Shown here: one piece after another, positions 7,470-15,680 of the stretch | How the letters are laid out: each line of letters opens with the position of its first letter | How positions within the stretch are numbered: the first letter of the stretch is position 1 | NCBI GenBank assembly: GCA_900546435.1 | Contig: URCQ01000033.1 | Location: 1 to 18,464, forward strand | Direction of reading: 5' to 3' | Length of the DNA: 18,464 nucleotides | Source of the DNA: an uncultured Pseudobutyrivibrio sp. | GTDB lineage: Bacteria; Bacillota; Clostridia; Lachnospirales; Lachnospiraceae | Notes under the pieces: model-generated | Databases searched by the model: none | The model's input: the letters and a program-made list of their open reading frames with translations, nothing else | What the model was told of the DNA's origin: nothing | Program-made: the position numbers and the translations under genes

Positions 7470-7669
7470 CCATAGAAGAGAGTTTTGCAGAAATTGAAAC
7501 CATTTTGAACAAGTTGGAATCCAATGAAGTGACTTTGGAGGATTCTTTTTTGTTATATCAATCCGGTATGAAACAGATTAAGCATTGCAATGATTTGATG
7601 AATGCCGTGGAACAAAAGGTACAGATGTTGAATAGTAACGGTGAGTTAGAAACATTTGAAGAGGTGTAG
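7451..7669 (+). CDS. xseB: Exodeoxyribonuclease VII small subunit
   Basis: A 72-residue acidic, helical protein with the family pattern TIEESFAEIETILNKLESNEVTLEDSFLLYQSGMKQIKHCN. Several copies bind the long helix of XseA to form exonuclease VII. It starts inside the end of xseA in another frame, so translation is likely coupled, and it ends 2 nt before ispA. The length is normal for the family. Confidence 0.95.
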   Translation: MEEKELTIEESFAEIETILNKLESNEVTLEDSFLLYQSGMKQIKHCNDLMNAVEQKVQMLNSNGELETFEEV

Positions 7670-7671
7670 TT

Positions 7672-8568
7672 ATGGATATCAATAAGGAAATCGCCTATAA
7701 GGCAAGCGATGCAGATAGAATGATCTATCGCGTATTACCAACAGAAAAGGGATATCAGAAGACTGTTTTTCAGGCTATGAATTACAGTGTTTTGGCGGGA
7801 GGGAAACGCATCCGCCCGATTCTGATGCTGGAAACCTATAAATTATTCGGTGGCTCAACAAAGGCAATTGAGTCTTTTGTTGCTGCAATTGAACTGATTC
7901 ATACGTATTCATTGGTACATGATGATCTTCCGGCAATGGACAACGATGAGTTACGTCGTGGTAAATTGACGACGCATGCAAAATACGGAGAAGCTATGGG
8001 TATTTTAGCAGGCGATGGTCTTTTAAACTATGCTTTTGAAGTGGCACTAAACAGTCTGGATGAGACAGAAGGTGCAGACAATCGTGCTGTGATTCGTGCT
8101 TTAAAGGTATTGGCACAAAAAGCAGGTGTTTATGGTATGATCGGTGGTCAGGTTGTCGATGTAGAATCTGAAAAACAATATGGTATTTCAAAGAATCGTC
8201 TTGATTTTATTTACCAGTTAAAGACAGGTGCTTTGATTGAAGCCTCTATGATGATTGGTGCGATTCTTGGCGGAGCAACCGAAGAAGAAGAGAAAAAGAT
8301 AGAAGAAGTTGCAAGCAAGATTGGACTGGCTTTTCAAATTCAAGATGATATACTTGATGTGGTTGGCGAGACAGAGACGATCGGAAAAACGGTAGGTAGT
8401 GATGAAAAAAATCAAAAAGCAACCTATGTTATTTTTGAAGGGTTGGAAAAGGCAAAGCAGGAAGTGGTTAATCTTACCAGTGAAGCAGTTGGTATTTTGC
8501 AGGAGCTTCCTTATGAAAACCCATTTTTAACAGAATTATTGCGATGGATGGTTCTTCGCGAGAAATAA
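7672..8568 (+). CDS. ispA: Farnesyl diphosphate synthase (short-chain polyprenyl synthase)
   Basis: Condenses isopentenyl diphosphate with allylic primers to make C15 farnesyl diphosphate for undecaprenyl and other isoprenoids. The 298-residue product has GGKRIRP near the N-terminus. The first aspartate-rich motif is DDLPAMDND (D84, D85, D90), the two-residue-longer bacterial form, followed by RRG. GGQ lies at 158-160 and KTG at 184-186. The second motif is DDILD (225-229). Tyr79 is five residues before the first motif, which favours a short C15 product over geranylgeranyl diphosphate, though chain length is inferred. The ATG follows the xseB stop by 2 nt, with GAGGTG inside the xseB end. It lies next to dxs in the same pathway. 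Confidence 0.93.
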   Translation: MDINKEIAYKASDADRMIYRVLPTEKGYQKTVFQAMNYSVLAGGKRIRPILMLETYKLFGGSTKAIESFVAAIELIHTYSLVHDDLPAMDNDELRRGKLTTHAKYGEAMGILAGDGLLNYAFEVALNSLDETEGADNRAVIRALKVLAQKAGVYGMIGGQVVDVESEKQYGISKNRLDFIYQLKTGALIEASMMIGAILGGATEEEEKKIEEVASKIGLAFQIQDDILDVVGETETIGKTVGSDEKNQKATYVIFEGLEKAKQEVVNLTSEAVGILQELPYENPFLTELLRWMVLREK

Positions 8569-8583
8569 TTAGAGGATAGAACA

Positions 8584-10437
8584 ATGGTGTTAGATAAAAT
8601 ACAAAAAGAAAATGATATTAAGAATTTGACACCGAAAGAGCTTGATGTGTTACGTCAGGAAATCCGGGAGTTTCTGATTGAAAAGATATCAGAACTTGGA
8701 GGACATCTGGCGTCAAATCTGGGGACGGTTGAGTTGACGATGGCACTACATTTGTTTTTGGACTTCCCGCAGGATAAAATTATTTGGGATGTAGGTCATC
8801 AATCCTATACCCATAAGATTTTAACGGGACGTAAAGATGCGTTTGATCATTTACGCCAATATGGGGGGATGAGTGGCTTCCCAAAGCGTATGGAAAGTGA
8901 TTGTGATGCATTTGATACGGGTCACAGTTCGACATCGATCTCTGCGGGGTTAGGTCTTGCCTGGGCAAGAGAGCTGCAAGGTGAAGATTACAAAGTGGTC
9001 TCTGTCATTGGCGATGGCGCATTGACAGGGGGCATGGCGTATGAGGCAATGAACAATGCAGCTGCCTTAAAAAAGAATTTCATCATCATATTAAATGACA
9101 ACAATATGTCTATTTCCGAAAATGTAGGTGGTATGTCCAGACATCTGTCAAAGCTTCGTACCAGTACGAATTATGCGGAATTAAAAGAAGGCGTTCAGAC
9201 TTCTTTGGAGAAAATTCCTGTTTACGGAGAACGTATTGTATCGGGAATTCGTAAGACAAAAAGCAGTATCAAGCAGATGGTGATACCAGGCATGATTTTT
9301 GAAGATATGGGAATTATGTATCTGGGTCCTGTGGATGGTCATGATATCGATGCTATGTTAAAGGTATTTCAGGAAGCATCACATGTTCCCGGTCCTGTAC
9401 TTGTACATGTGTTGACCAAAAAGGGATATGGATATCGTCCGGCAGAGAGACATCCGTCACGTTTCCACGGAACAACACCATTTGATATTGAAACAGGCAT
9501 CCCGCTTTCTCATGGAAAAGCATCCTATACGGATGTATTTTCTACCGTTATGCGTAAGATGGGAGACCGGGATGATAAATTGGTTGCCATTACAGCTGCA
9601 ATGGCAGATGGTTGCGGCCTGAAGCGTTTTCATAATATGTTCCCGGAACGTTTCTTTGATGTAGGAATTGCGGAGGAACATGCAGTAACATTTGCAGCAG
9701 CATTAGCAGCAGGTGGTATGCATCCTGTTTTTGCAGTATATTCATCTTTCCTGCAAAGAGGATATGATCAGATTTTGCATGATGTTTGTATGCAAAATTT
9801 ACCGGTGGTATTAGCAATTGACCGTGCTGGCCTTGTAGGCAGTGATGGTGAGACACATCAGGGTGTATTTGATCTTTCTTATCTGACAGAAATGCCAAAT
9901 ATGACGGTGATGGCACCGAAAAACAAATGGGAATTGTCAGATATGTTGAAATATGCGATTGCTTACGATGCGCCAATTGCTTTGCGTTATCCGAGAGGAG
10001 AAGCTTATGATGGATTGGCACAAAAAAGAGAGCCAATCGTCTATGGCAAATGCGAAGAAATTATCGCAGGCGAAAAAGTGTTGTTATTTGCACTTGGAAG
10101 CATGGTAAAAACAGCAGTAGGTGTGTGTGAACAATTAGAAAAACAAGGGATTCATGCGACACTTGTCAATGCAAGGTTTGCAAAGCCTTTTGATGAAGTA
10201 TATTTAAAGGAGCATATGGAAACCTACTCTTTGATTGTAACAATGGAAGAAAATGTAGCATTGGGCGGATTTGGCGAACATGTTGCATGTTTCTTGCAAA
10301 AGGAAGGATACAAAGGCGAGGTACTTTCCATTGCAATTGCAGATACTTTTGTGGAACACGGCAACGTTTCGATACTGCAAAAGGAACTTGGTATTGATGA
10401 AGATGGCGTAGTACGTCAGATTTTAGAAAAATTATAG
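8584..10437 (+). CDS. dxs: 1-deoxy-D-xylulose-5-phosphate synthase
   Basis: Thiamine-diphosphate enzyme that joins pyruvate and glyceraldehyde 3-phosphate, the entry step of the MEP isoprenoid pathway. The 617-residue product is full length. His41 is in GGHLASNLG, and DVGHQSYTHKILTGR follows. The thiamine/Mg motif runs GDGALTGGMAYEAMN (143-157) to LNDNNMSIS (170-178). The central domain has VGIAEEHAVTFAAALAA and DRAGLVGSDGETHQG, and a transketolase C-terminal domain closes the protein. AGAGG (8571-8575) is 8 nt from the start. It forms an isoprenoid pair with ispA just upstream. Confidence 0.97.
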   Translation: MVLDKIQKENDIKNLTPKELDVLRQEIREFLIEKISELGGHLASNLGTVELTMALHLFLDFPQDKIIWDVGHQSYTHKILTGRKDAFDHLRQYGGMSGFPKRMESDCDAFDTGHSSTSISAGLGLAWARELQGEDYKVVSVIGDGALTGGMAYEAMNNAAALKKNFIIILNDNNMSISENVGGMSRHLSKLRTSTNYAELKEGVQTSLEKIPVYGERIVSGIRKTKSSIKQMVIPGMIFEDMGIMYLGPVDGHDIDAMLKVFQEASHVPGPVLVHVLTKKGYGYRPAERHPSRFHGTTPFDIETGIPLSHGKASYTDVFSTVMRKMGDRDDKLVAITAAMADGCGLKRFHNMFPERFFDVGIAEEHAVTFAAALAAGGMHPVFAVYSSFLQRGYDQILHDVCMQNLPVVLAIDRAGLVGSDGETHQGVFDLSYLTEMPNMTVMAPKNKWELSDMLKYAIAYDAPIALRYPRGEAYDGLAQKREPIVYGKCEEIIAGEKVLLFALGSMVKTAVGVCEQLEKQGIHATLVNARFAKPFDEVYLKEHMETYSLIVTMEENVALGGFGEHVACFLQKEGYKGEVLSIAIADTFVEHGNVSILQKELGIDEDGVVRQILEKL

Positions 10438-10448
10438 GAATAATTACG

Positions 10449-11252
10449 ATGAAAGAACGTTTGGATGTATTATTAGTACAAAAAGGTCTTGCTCCTTCCA
10501 GGGAAAAGGCAAAGACCATGATTATGGAAGGAAATGTTTTTGTAGATCATCAAAGAGAAGATAAAGCAGGTACTTTTTTTGATCCATCTGTAAATATAGA
10601 AATTCATGGAAATACATTGCGCTATGTCAGCAGAGGCGGCTTGAAACTCGAAAAGGCAATGGCACAATTTGGCATTGTACTTGATGATAAAGTATGTATG
10701 GATATTGGAGCATCTACCGGTGGATTTACCGATTGCATGCTGCAAAATGGTGCAAGTAAGGTGTATGCGGTAGATGTAGGATATGGTCAATTTGCATGGA
10801 AATTACGTCAGGATCCGCGTGTTGTCTGCATGGAAAAGACGAATATTCGTTATGTGACACCTGAGGATATTGCAGATGCACTTGATTTTGCATCTGTGGA
10901 TGTGTCATTTATTTCTTTGACAAAAGTATTAGAGCCTGCAAAGGAACTATTGAAGGATGGTGCTGAGATGGTATGTCTGATCAAACCACAGTTTGAAGCA
11001 GGCAAGGAAAAGGTAGGAAAAAAAGGTGTTGTTCGAGATCCTGCAGTACACATAGAGGTAATCGAACGCGTGATCTTATTCGCACAGTCGATAGGTTTTG
11101 GTGTGCTGCATCTGGACTATTCGCCAATCAAAGGTCCAGAGGGTAATATTGAGTATCTTGTGCATATCAAAAAGAATGCACAGACAGAAAACGAGAAACC
11201 AATTGACGTGCATGCTGTTGTGGCGGCAGCACATGGAGAACTTGATAAATAG
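10449..11252 (+). CDS. tlyA: TlyA-family rRNA 2'-O-methyltransferase
   Basis: Predicted to methylate ribose 2'-OH groups in rRNA (in mycobacteria C1409 of 16S and C1920 of 23S); related proteins are often mislabelled as hemolysins. The 267-residue product has an N-terminal S4 domain (about 1-60) and an FtsJ-like SAM-dependent domain. Motifs seen are MDIGASTGGFTDCML (84-98), VDVGYGQFAWKLR, DVSFISL (151-157) and LIKPQFEAGKEKVGKKGVVRDP. Lys68, Asp151, Lys179 and a downstream Glu are candidates for the K-D-K-E catalytic set. TAGGAA at the dxs stop serves as the ribosome binding site. Which rRNA positions are modified cannot be read from the sequence. Confidence 0.92.
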   Translation: MKERLDVLLVQKGLAPSREKAKTMIMEGNVFVDHQREDKAGTFFDPSVNIEIHGNTLRYVSRGGLKLEKAMAQFGIVLDDKVCMDIGASTGGFTDCMLQNGASKVYAVDVGYGQFAWKLRQDPRVVCMEKTNIRYVTPEDIADALDFASVDVSFISLTKVLEPAKELLKDGAEMVCLIKPQFEAGKEKVGKKGVVRDPAVHIEVIERVILFAQSIGFGVLHLDYSPIKGPEGNIEYLVHIKKNAQTENEKPIDVHAVVAAAHGELDK

Positions 11253-11254
11253 GC

Positions 11255-12106
11255 ATGAAACATTTTTTTATTGTAGCAAGAGAAGACAAAGAAGAAACAC
11301 TCCAATTTATACGGAAGCTGAGTGATTATATTGAAATGCGGGGTGGCAGTTGTTCTTATGGGATTAATCCGGATGATGCGTTAGAAGCAGAATTGGAAGT
11401 GCCATCAGAAACGCAGGGAATTTTCGTTATTGGCGGAGATGGAACGGTTATTCGTGCAGCACAGAACATCTTTGGAAAAAATATTCCGATGATCGGTATC
11501 AACCGGGGACATTTAGGGTATCTTTGTGATTTGGATGAGGAATCTGTTTATGATGCCATTGATGCGTTGATGGCAGATGATTATGCAATCGAAGAGCGCA
11601 TGATGTTGTCAGGTCATATCATTGATGCAGCTGGTAAGGTAGGAAAGGATATTCAGGCATTGAATGATATCGTACTTTGTTCCAGTGCGGGACTTCGCGT
11701 TATGCGTGTGGTTGTCTATGTAAATGGGCAGTATTTGTATGCATATAACTGTGATGGTATGATTTTTTCTACACCAACGGGCTCTACTGCATACAATCTT
11801 TCGGCAAATGGTCCGATTGTGAATCCGACAACAAATATCATTCTCCTGACACCAATCAATCCACATACGCTCAATGCAAGAAGTATCGTGTTAGATCCGT
11901 ATGATGAACTGGTGTTAGAAATTGAAGCCAGACGGGAAGATGGAGATGATGAGGCAGAGATTAGTTTTGATGGAAATCACAAACGTCTGTTGCATCCGGG
12001 AGAAAAATTAGTAGTGCATCGGGCGAAAGAGACAACAAAAATGATACATTTGCGCGATGTCAGCTTTTTGGATCGCATTCGAACCAAGATGCAGGCAAAT
12101 GATTAA
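11255..12106 (+). CDS. nadK: NAD kinase
   Basis: Phosphorylates NAD to NADP. The 283-residue product has the family motifs GGDGT (60-64, with catalytic Asp62), GINRGHLGYL (81-90), LNDIVL (the NAD-ribose contact, with Asp in place of the more usual Glu) and DGMIFSTPTGSTAYNLSANGP (with TPTGSTAY at 173-180). A shorter N-terminus than human NAD kinase is normal for bacteria. It starts 2 nt after the tlyA stop. In B. subtilis the matching gene is elsewhere, so its place between tlyA and argR is a clostridial arrangement. Confidence 0.95.
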   Translation: MKHFFIVAREDKEETLQFIRKLSDYIEMRGGSCSYGINPDDALEAELEVPSETQGIFVIGGDGTVIRAAQNIFGKNIPMIGINRGHLGYLCDLDEESVYDAIDALMADDYAIEERMMLSGHIIDAAGKVGKDIQALNDIVLCSSAGLRVMRVVVYVNGQYLYAYNCDGMIFSTPTGSTAYNLSANGPIVNPTTNIILLTPINPHTLNARSIVLDPYDELVLEIEARREDGDDEAEISFDGNHKRLLHPGEKLVVHRAKETTKMIHLRDVSFLDRIRTKMQAND

Positions 12107-12142
12107 AATAGAAGGATGAATTTGATTTTAGGGGTAAATAGC

Positions 12143-12604
12143 ATGAAGGCAGAACGTCAGGCGAAGATTCTGGATTTGATTGTAAAAAAGGAAATTGGAA
12201 CACAAGAGGAATTAACAACAGAATTGGAACGTGCCGGCTTTGTAGCGACACAAGCCACGGTATCCAGAGATATTCGCGAGATGAAACTGACAAAGGTGGC
12301 GATGTCCAACGGAAAACTTCGCTATGTGGCATATCGAAAGACGGAAGAAAATATGACGGAGAAATACAATCGTATTTTCTGTGATGGTTTTGTATCCATG
12401 GATAATGCACAAAATATTTTGGTGATAAAGACCGTAGCCGGTATGGCAATGGCAGTAGCAGCAGCACTTGATCACATGGAATTGCCGGAAATTGTAGGAA
12501 GTATTGCCGGGGATGATACCATAATGTGTGCTGTTCGCAGTGTTGATGATACACTTACAATTATGGGAAGATTAAGGAAACTTGTAGAGAATAGAAATGC
12601 TTAA
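12143..12604 (+). CDS. argR: Arginine repressor ArgR/AhrC
   Basis: Arginine-dependent hexameric regulator that represses arginine synthesis genes. The 153-residue product is the usual length. It has an N-terminal winged helix with ATQATVSRDIREM (35-47) as the DNA-recognition part, and a C-terminal core with GSIAGDDTIMCAV (119-131), whose GDD residues bind arginine and join the trimers. An in-frame ATG at 12116 lies directly after GAAGG and is too close to it; AGGGG (12130-12134) is 8 nt before the ATG at 12143, which also gives the family N-terminus. Its position just before recN is as in B. subtilis. A weak ARG-box-like half site lies just upstream. Confidence 0.95.
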   Translation: MKAERQAKILDLIVKKEIGTQEELTTELERAGFVATQATVSRDIREMKLTKVAMSNGKLRYVAYRKTEENMTEKYNRIFCDGFVSMDNAQNILVIKTVAGMAMAVAAALDHMELPEIVGSIAGDDTIMCAVRSVDDTLTIMGRLRKLVENRNA

Positions 12605-12624
12605 GAAGAGTGAAAGGAGCAAGT

Positions 12625-14301
12625 ATGCTTGAAAATTTACACGTCAAAAACCTTGCACTCATTGAGGAGGAAGACATCACCTTCTTGGACGGACTACACA
12701 TTCTGTCCGGAGAAACCGGAGCTGGTAAGTCTATTATTTTAGGGGCGCTTGGATTAGCACTTGGTGGAAAGGTGTCAAAGGAAATGCTCAGGGATGGAGA
12801 TAAGGAAGCCCTGGTGGAGGCTGTTTTTCGTGTGACAAGAGAGTCACAACGTAAACAGTTGGCTGCACTGGATGTGGAGCCTTACGACGATCAGATCATT
12901 CTTAGTCGTAAGATTACAGAAAGTCGAAGTGTGGCAAAAATCAATGGTGAGATGGTGCCGGCAGTTAAGATGAAGCAGGTCGGAGATATCTTTTTGGACA
13001 TTCATGGTCAAAATGATCACCAGTCCTTACTACACAAGAAGAAGCATTTGGAAATGCTGGATGAGTACGCAAAGAGTGAGGTGCAACCACTCAAGGAGCG
13101 TATGCACACAGCATATAAAATGTATGCCCAAAAACAGCAGGAATGGCAGGACGCAGACCGAATGGATGGCGACCGGGAACGTGAAATATCTTTTCTGGAG
13201 TATGAAATCCATGAAATCGCAGATGCTAATTTGCAAGTGGGCGAAGATGAGCGTTTTGAGAGCCAGTACAGACGTCTGTCCAATAGTAAACGTATCATGG
13301 AAGCTCTGGGCGAAGCGCAGCAGATGAGTGCCGGGGCGGATGGTGCATCCGACCAGATTGGGAGAGCCATTCAAAGGTTACATCAGGTTGTTGTCTATGA
13401 TGAGGCTCTGTCGCCGATGCTTGATAGCCTGAGTGATATTGATAGCCTGCTTTCAGATTTTAACCGGGATTTATCTCAGTATATGTCTGAAGCGGAATTT
13501 GACGAAGAACTGTTTGCGCAGATTGATGGTAGACTCAATGAAATCAACCGTTTGAAAGACAAATATGGAAGTACCATAGAACAAATTTTGGCGGCAAAAG
13601 AAGAAAAAGAAGAACGTCTGCAAAAGTTACAACATTATGAGGCATATCTTGCAAAGCTGAGTGAAGAATGCAAACAGACAAAAAAAGAGGCAGAAGATGC
13701 AGCTTTTGCTCTTTCTTCCATGCGTCAACATTATGCAAAAGAACTTTCAAAAAAAGTGGAAGATGCATTGCTTGATTTGAATTTTTTGGATGTACATTTT
13801 TCTATGGAATTTTTACAGGCAGAAAAAATCGGAATGGATGGGTATGATGATGCACAATTTATGATTCGTACCAATCCGGGAGAACCAATACGACCGCTAA
13901 AAGATATTGCGTCTGGTGGTGAAATGTCTAGAATTATGCTTGCAATTAAGACCGTGCTGGCAGAACATGATGATATTGATACATTGATTTTTGATGAGAT
14001 TGATGCTGGTATCAGTGGACGTACCGCACAGGCAGTATCAGAGAAATTGCATCTGGTGGCCAAAGAACACCAGGTTATTTGTATTACGCATTTGCCGCAG
14101 ATTGCAGCAATGGCAGACCATCATTATCTGATTCAAAAAGATGTGATCGGAAATGAGACAATTTCTTCCATAGAGGCATTGTCTTATCATGACAGTATCA
14201 AAGAACTGGCGCGTATGCTTGGTGGTACGACCATTACGCAGACGGTGCTTGACAATGCCAAGGAAATGAAAGAATTGGCACAGCAAAAAAAGGATGTTTA
14301 A
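12625..14301 (+). CDS. recN: DNA repair protein RecN
   Basis: SMC-like ATPase that acts early at double-strand breaks to hold or organise DNA ends for recombination. The 558-residue product has Walker A GETGAGKS (29-36), a Q-loop region GQNDHQSLLHKKKHLEMLD, long coiled-coil segments (about 150-215 and 300-370), the ABC signature ASGGEMSRIMLAIK (429-442) and Walker B TLIFDEIDAGISG (453-465). A final CITHLPQIAAMADHHYLI block carries the switch His. The start at 12625 is 5 nt after AAGGAG (12614-12619); an in-frame GTG 15 nt upstream lacks a site. It is the last gene of the nusB operon and is followed by a strong terminator. Confidence 0.97.
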   Translation: MLENLHVKNLALIEEEDITFLDGLHILSGETGAGKSIILGALGLALGGKVSKEMLRDGDKEALVEAVFRVTRESQRKQLAALDVEPYDDQIILSRKITESRSVAKINGEMVPAVKMKQVGDIFLDIHGQNDHQSLLHKKKHLEMLDEYAKSEVQPLKERMHTAYKMYAQKQQEWQDADRMDGDREREISFLEYEIHEIADANLQVGEDERFESQYRRLSNSKRIMEALGEAQQMSAGADGASDQIGRAIQRLHQVVVYDEALSPMLDSLSDIDSLLSDFNRDLSQYMSEAEFDEELFAQIDGRLNEINRLKDKYGSTIEQILAAKEEKEERLQKLQHYEAYLAKLSEECKQTKKEAEDAAFALSSMRQHYAKELSKKVEDALLDLNFLDVHFSMEFLQAEKIGMDGYDDAQFMIRTNPGEPIRPLKDIASGGEMSRIMLAIKTVLAEHDDIDTLIFDEIDAGISGRTAQAVSEKLHLVAKEHQVICITHLPQIAAMADHHYLIQKDVIGNETISSIEALSYHDSIKELARMLGGTTITQTVLDNAKEMKELAQQKKDV

Positions 14302-14324
14302 AATAAATAGAAACAAACATACTA
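14295..14324 (+). promoter_or_regulatory. Candidate sigma-G (or sigma-F) promoter of spoIVB
   Basis: CATACTA (14318-14324) is an exact match to the -10 known for forespore sigma-G promoters in B. subtilis. The best -35 is TGTTTA (14295-14300; 4 of 6 to TGAATA) with a 17-nt spacer, overlapping the recN stop codon. spoIVB is a sigma-G gene in B. subtilis. The predicted start near 14331 lies inside the recN terminator stem. Confidence 0.5.
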
Positions 14325-14358
14325 AAGGAGGGACGAAAGTCCCTTCTTTTTTAGTATG
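14318..14358 (+). terminator. Intrinsic terminator of the nusB-recN operon
   Basis: GGAGGGAC (14327-14334), a GAAA tetraloop and GTCCCTTC (14339-14346) form the core stem, followed by six T residues (14347-14352). Outer arms CATACT (14318-14323) and AGTATG (14353-14358) are also complementary, so the full inverted repeat can fold as a longer stem with a T bulge. Confidence 0.88.
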
Positions 14359-14371
14359 GAGGTCTTGAATC

Positions 14372-15580
14372 ATGTTGGCATGGTATCAGAAAAATAGAAA
14401 AAAGACAGCGGTTGTGTATGGTATTGTTTATGTAATTTCCTGTTATGTAATTCTGCTGTCCTATATTCCAAAAGAGGTTACGGTTGCACATGCAGATGAT
14501 GAAATCTGCATTGCAGCACCTGTTACAGTTACACAGGCATACGATAAACAGAGTGTGGCGGCAGAACACGCATCCGCTGCGAAAGGTGGAACGAAAGATT
14601 ATGTCTGCAAACTGTTTGGTGTCATTCCGATTGCATCGGTACATGCAACGGTAGCAGAAGAACAGATGGTAAACGCAGTGGGACAACCGGTCGGAATTTA
14701 TATGAAAACAAAAGGTGTTTACGTGGCGGGAATCAAAGAACTTGTCACAAGCGCGGGCGAAAAAAGTTCCCCATGTGCGTATGTTTTACAGGAAGGTGAT
14801 TACATCACGGCAGTGAATGGCGTGGCGTTAGAAAATAAAGAACAATTGCAGGAACAGGTACAACAGGCAGAAGAAAATGCAATGGTGCTGTCGGTGGTGC
14901 GTAATAAGGAGTCGATGGAACTTCGTGTGGTACCGAAGGAAACGGAAGATGGTAGTTATAAACTTGGTATCTGGGTAAAAGATGATGTTGCCGGCGTGGG
15001 AACGTTAACCTATATCAAAGAAGACGGGAGTTTTGGAGCGTTGGGGCATGGTATTAGTGCGGCATCAGGCAGTGATGTGCTCGCTTTAAAGGATGGTTAT
15101 TTGTACGAGACATGCATAACGCAGATCACACCAAGCAGTATAGGTTCTCCAGGTGAAATTTCAGGAGTGATACGTTATGGAGATGCGACACGTCTGGGGG
15201 AAATTACAAAAAATTCTCCCGTTGGTATTTTTGGAACGATGACGGGGACACAGACCTTGGATCTTCAAGGAAAAACATATCCGATTGCCTATAAACAGGA
15301 GATTAAACGGGAGGATGCAACTATTTTATTTGGAGAGGAAGAGGCGGTGACGGCATATCAGATTGTGATAGATCAGATTCATTATGAACCAAAGGAAAAA
15401 AACAAATCGTTTGTGTTTCATGTGACAGACCCCAAATTACATGATACCATGGGTGGAATTGTGCAGGGCATGAGTGGATCACCAATCATTCAGGATGGGA
15501 AATTAATAGGCGCAGTAACACACGTTTTTATCAATGATCCAACAAAAGGATACGGCATTTTTATAGAGGAAATGCTATAG
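14372..15580 (+). CDS. spoIVB: SpoIVB serine peptidase (S55)
   Basis: Forespore protease secreted into the space between the two spore membranes, where it cleaves SpoIVFA and so releases pro-sigma-K processing in the mother cell. The 402-residue product has one N-terminal membrane segment (about 13-31), a linker, a PDZ domain (about 105-190; GVYVAGI to GDYITAVNG) and the S55 peptidase domain. The catalytic residues line up with B. subtilis H236/D363/S378 at a constant offset of 10: His226 in ALGHG, Asp353 in VTDPKL, Ser368 in GMSGSP. GGAGG (14358-14362) is 9 nt before the ATG. The gene lies between the operon terminator and spo0A, its usual place. Confidence 0.97.
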   Translation: MLAWYQKNRKKTAVVYGIVYVISCYVILLSYIPKEVTVAHADDEICIAAPVTVTQAYDKQSVAAEHASAAKGGTKDYVCKLFGVIPIASVHATVAEEQMVNAVGQPVGIYMKTKGVYVAGIKELVTSAGEKSSPCAYVLQEGDYITAVNGVALENKEQLQEQVQQAEENAMVLSVVRNKESMELRVVPKETEDGSYKLGIWVKDDVAGVGTLTYIKEDGSFGALGHGISAASGSDVLALKDGYLYETCITQITPSSIGSPGEISGVIRYGDATRLGEITKNSPVGIFGTMTGTQTLDLQGKTYPIAYKQEIKREDATILFGEEEAVTAYQIVIDQIHYEPKEKNKSFVFHVTDPKLHDTMGGIVQGMSGSPIIQDGKLIGAVTHVFINDPTKGYGIFIEEML

Positions 15581-15610
15581 CTTTTCTAAATCCCTTTTTT
15601 CGCGACTACT

Positions 15611-15617
15611 TTCGACA
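15611..15617 (-). promoter_or_regulatory. Spo0A-binding box upstream of spo0A
   Basis: TTCGACA on the + strand is the exact reverse complement of the 0A box TGTCGAA. It lies at the upstream edge of the spo0A promoter, which suggests autoregulation. A weaker 5-of-7 match is at 15599-15605. Confidence 0.65.
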
Positions 15618-15643
15618 GCATACATACAAAATATGCTGAATAA
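15615..15643 (+). promoter_or_regulatory. Candidate sigma-H promoter of spo0A
   Basis: ACAGCATAC (15615-15623) matches 7 of 9 positions of RNAGGAWWW, and GCTGAATAA (15635-15643) matches RNNGAATWW fully, with an 11-nt spacer. The predicted start is near 15650, giving a leader of about 30 nt. The promoter arms also lie in an inverted repeat, CAGCATA/TATGCTG. Confidence 0.55.
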
Positions 15644-15680
15644 TGAGGAACGTAGATTTTGAAGAAAGTAGGAGGATGGT

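Noticed and set aside
15574..15600. Terminator after spoIVB from GCTATAGC and the following T run
   Set aside because: GCTATAGC is an 8-nt palindrome that cannot form a hairpin with a normal loop, and no other stem precedes the T run.
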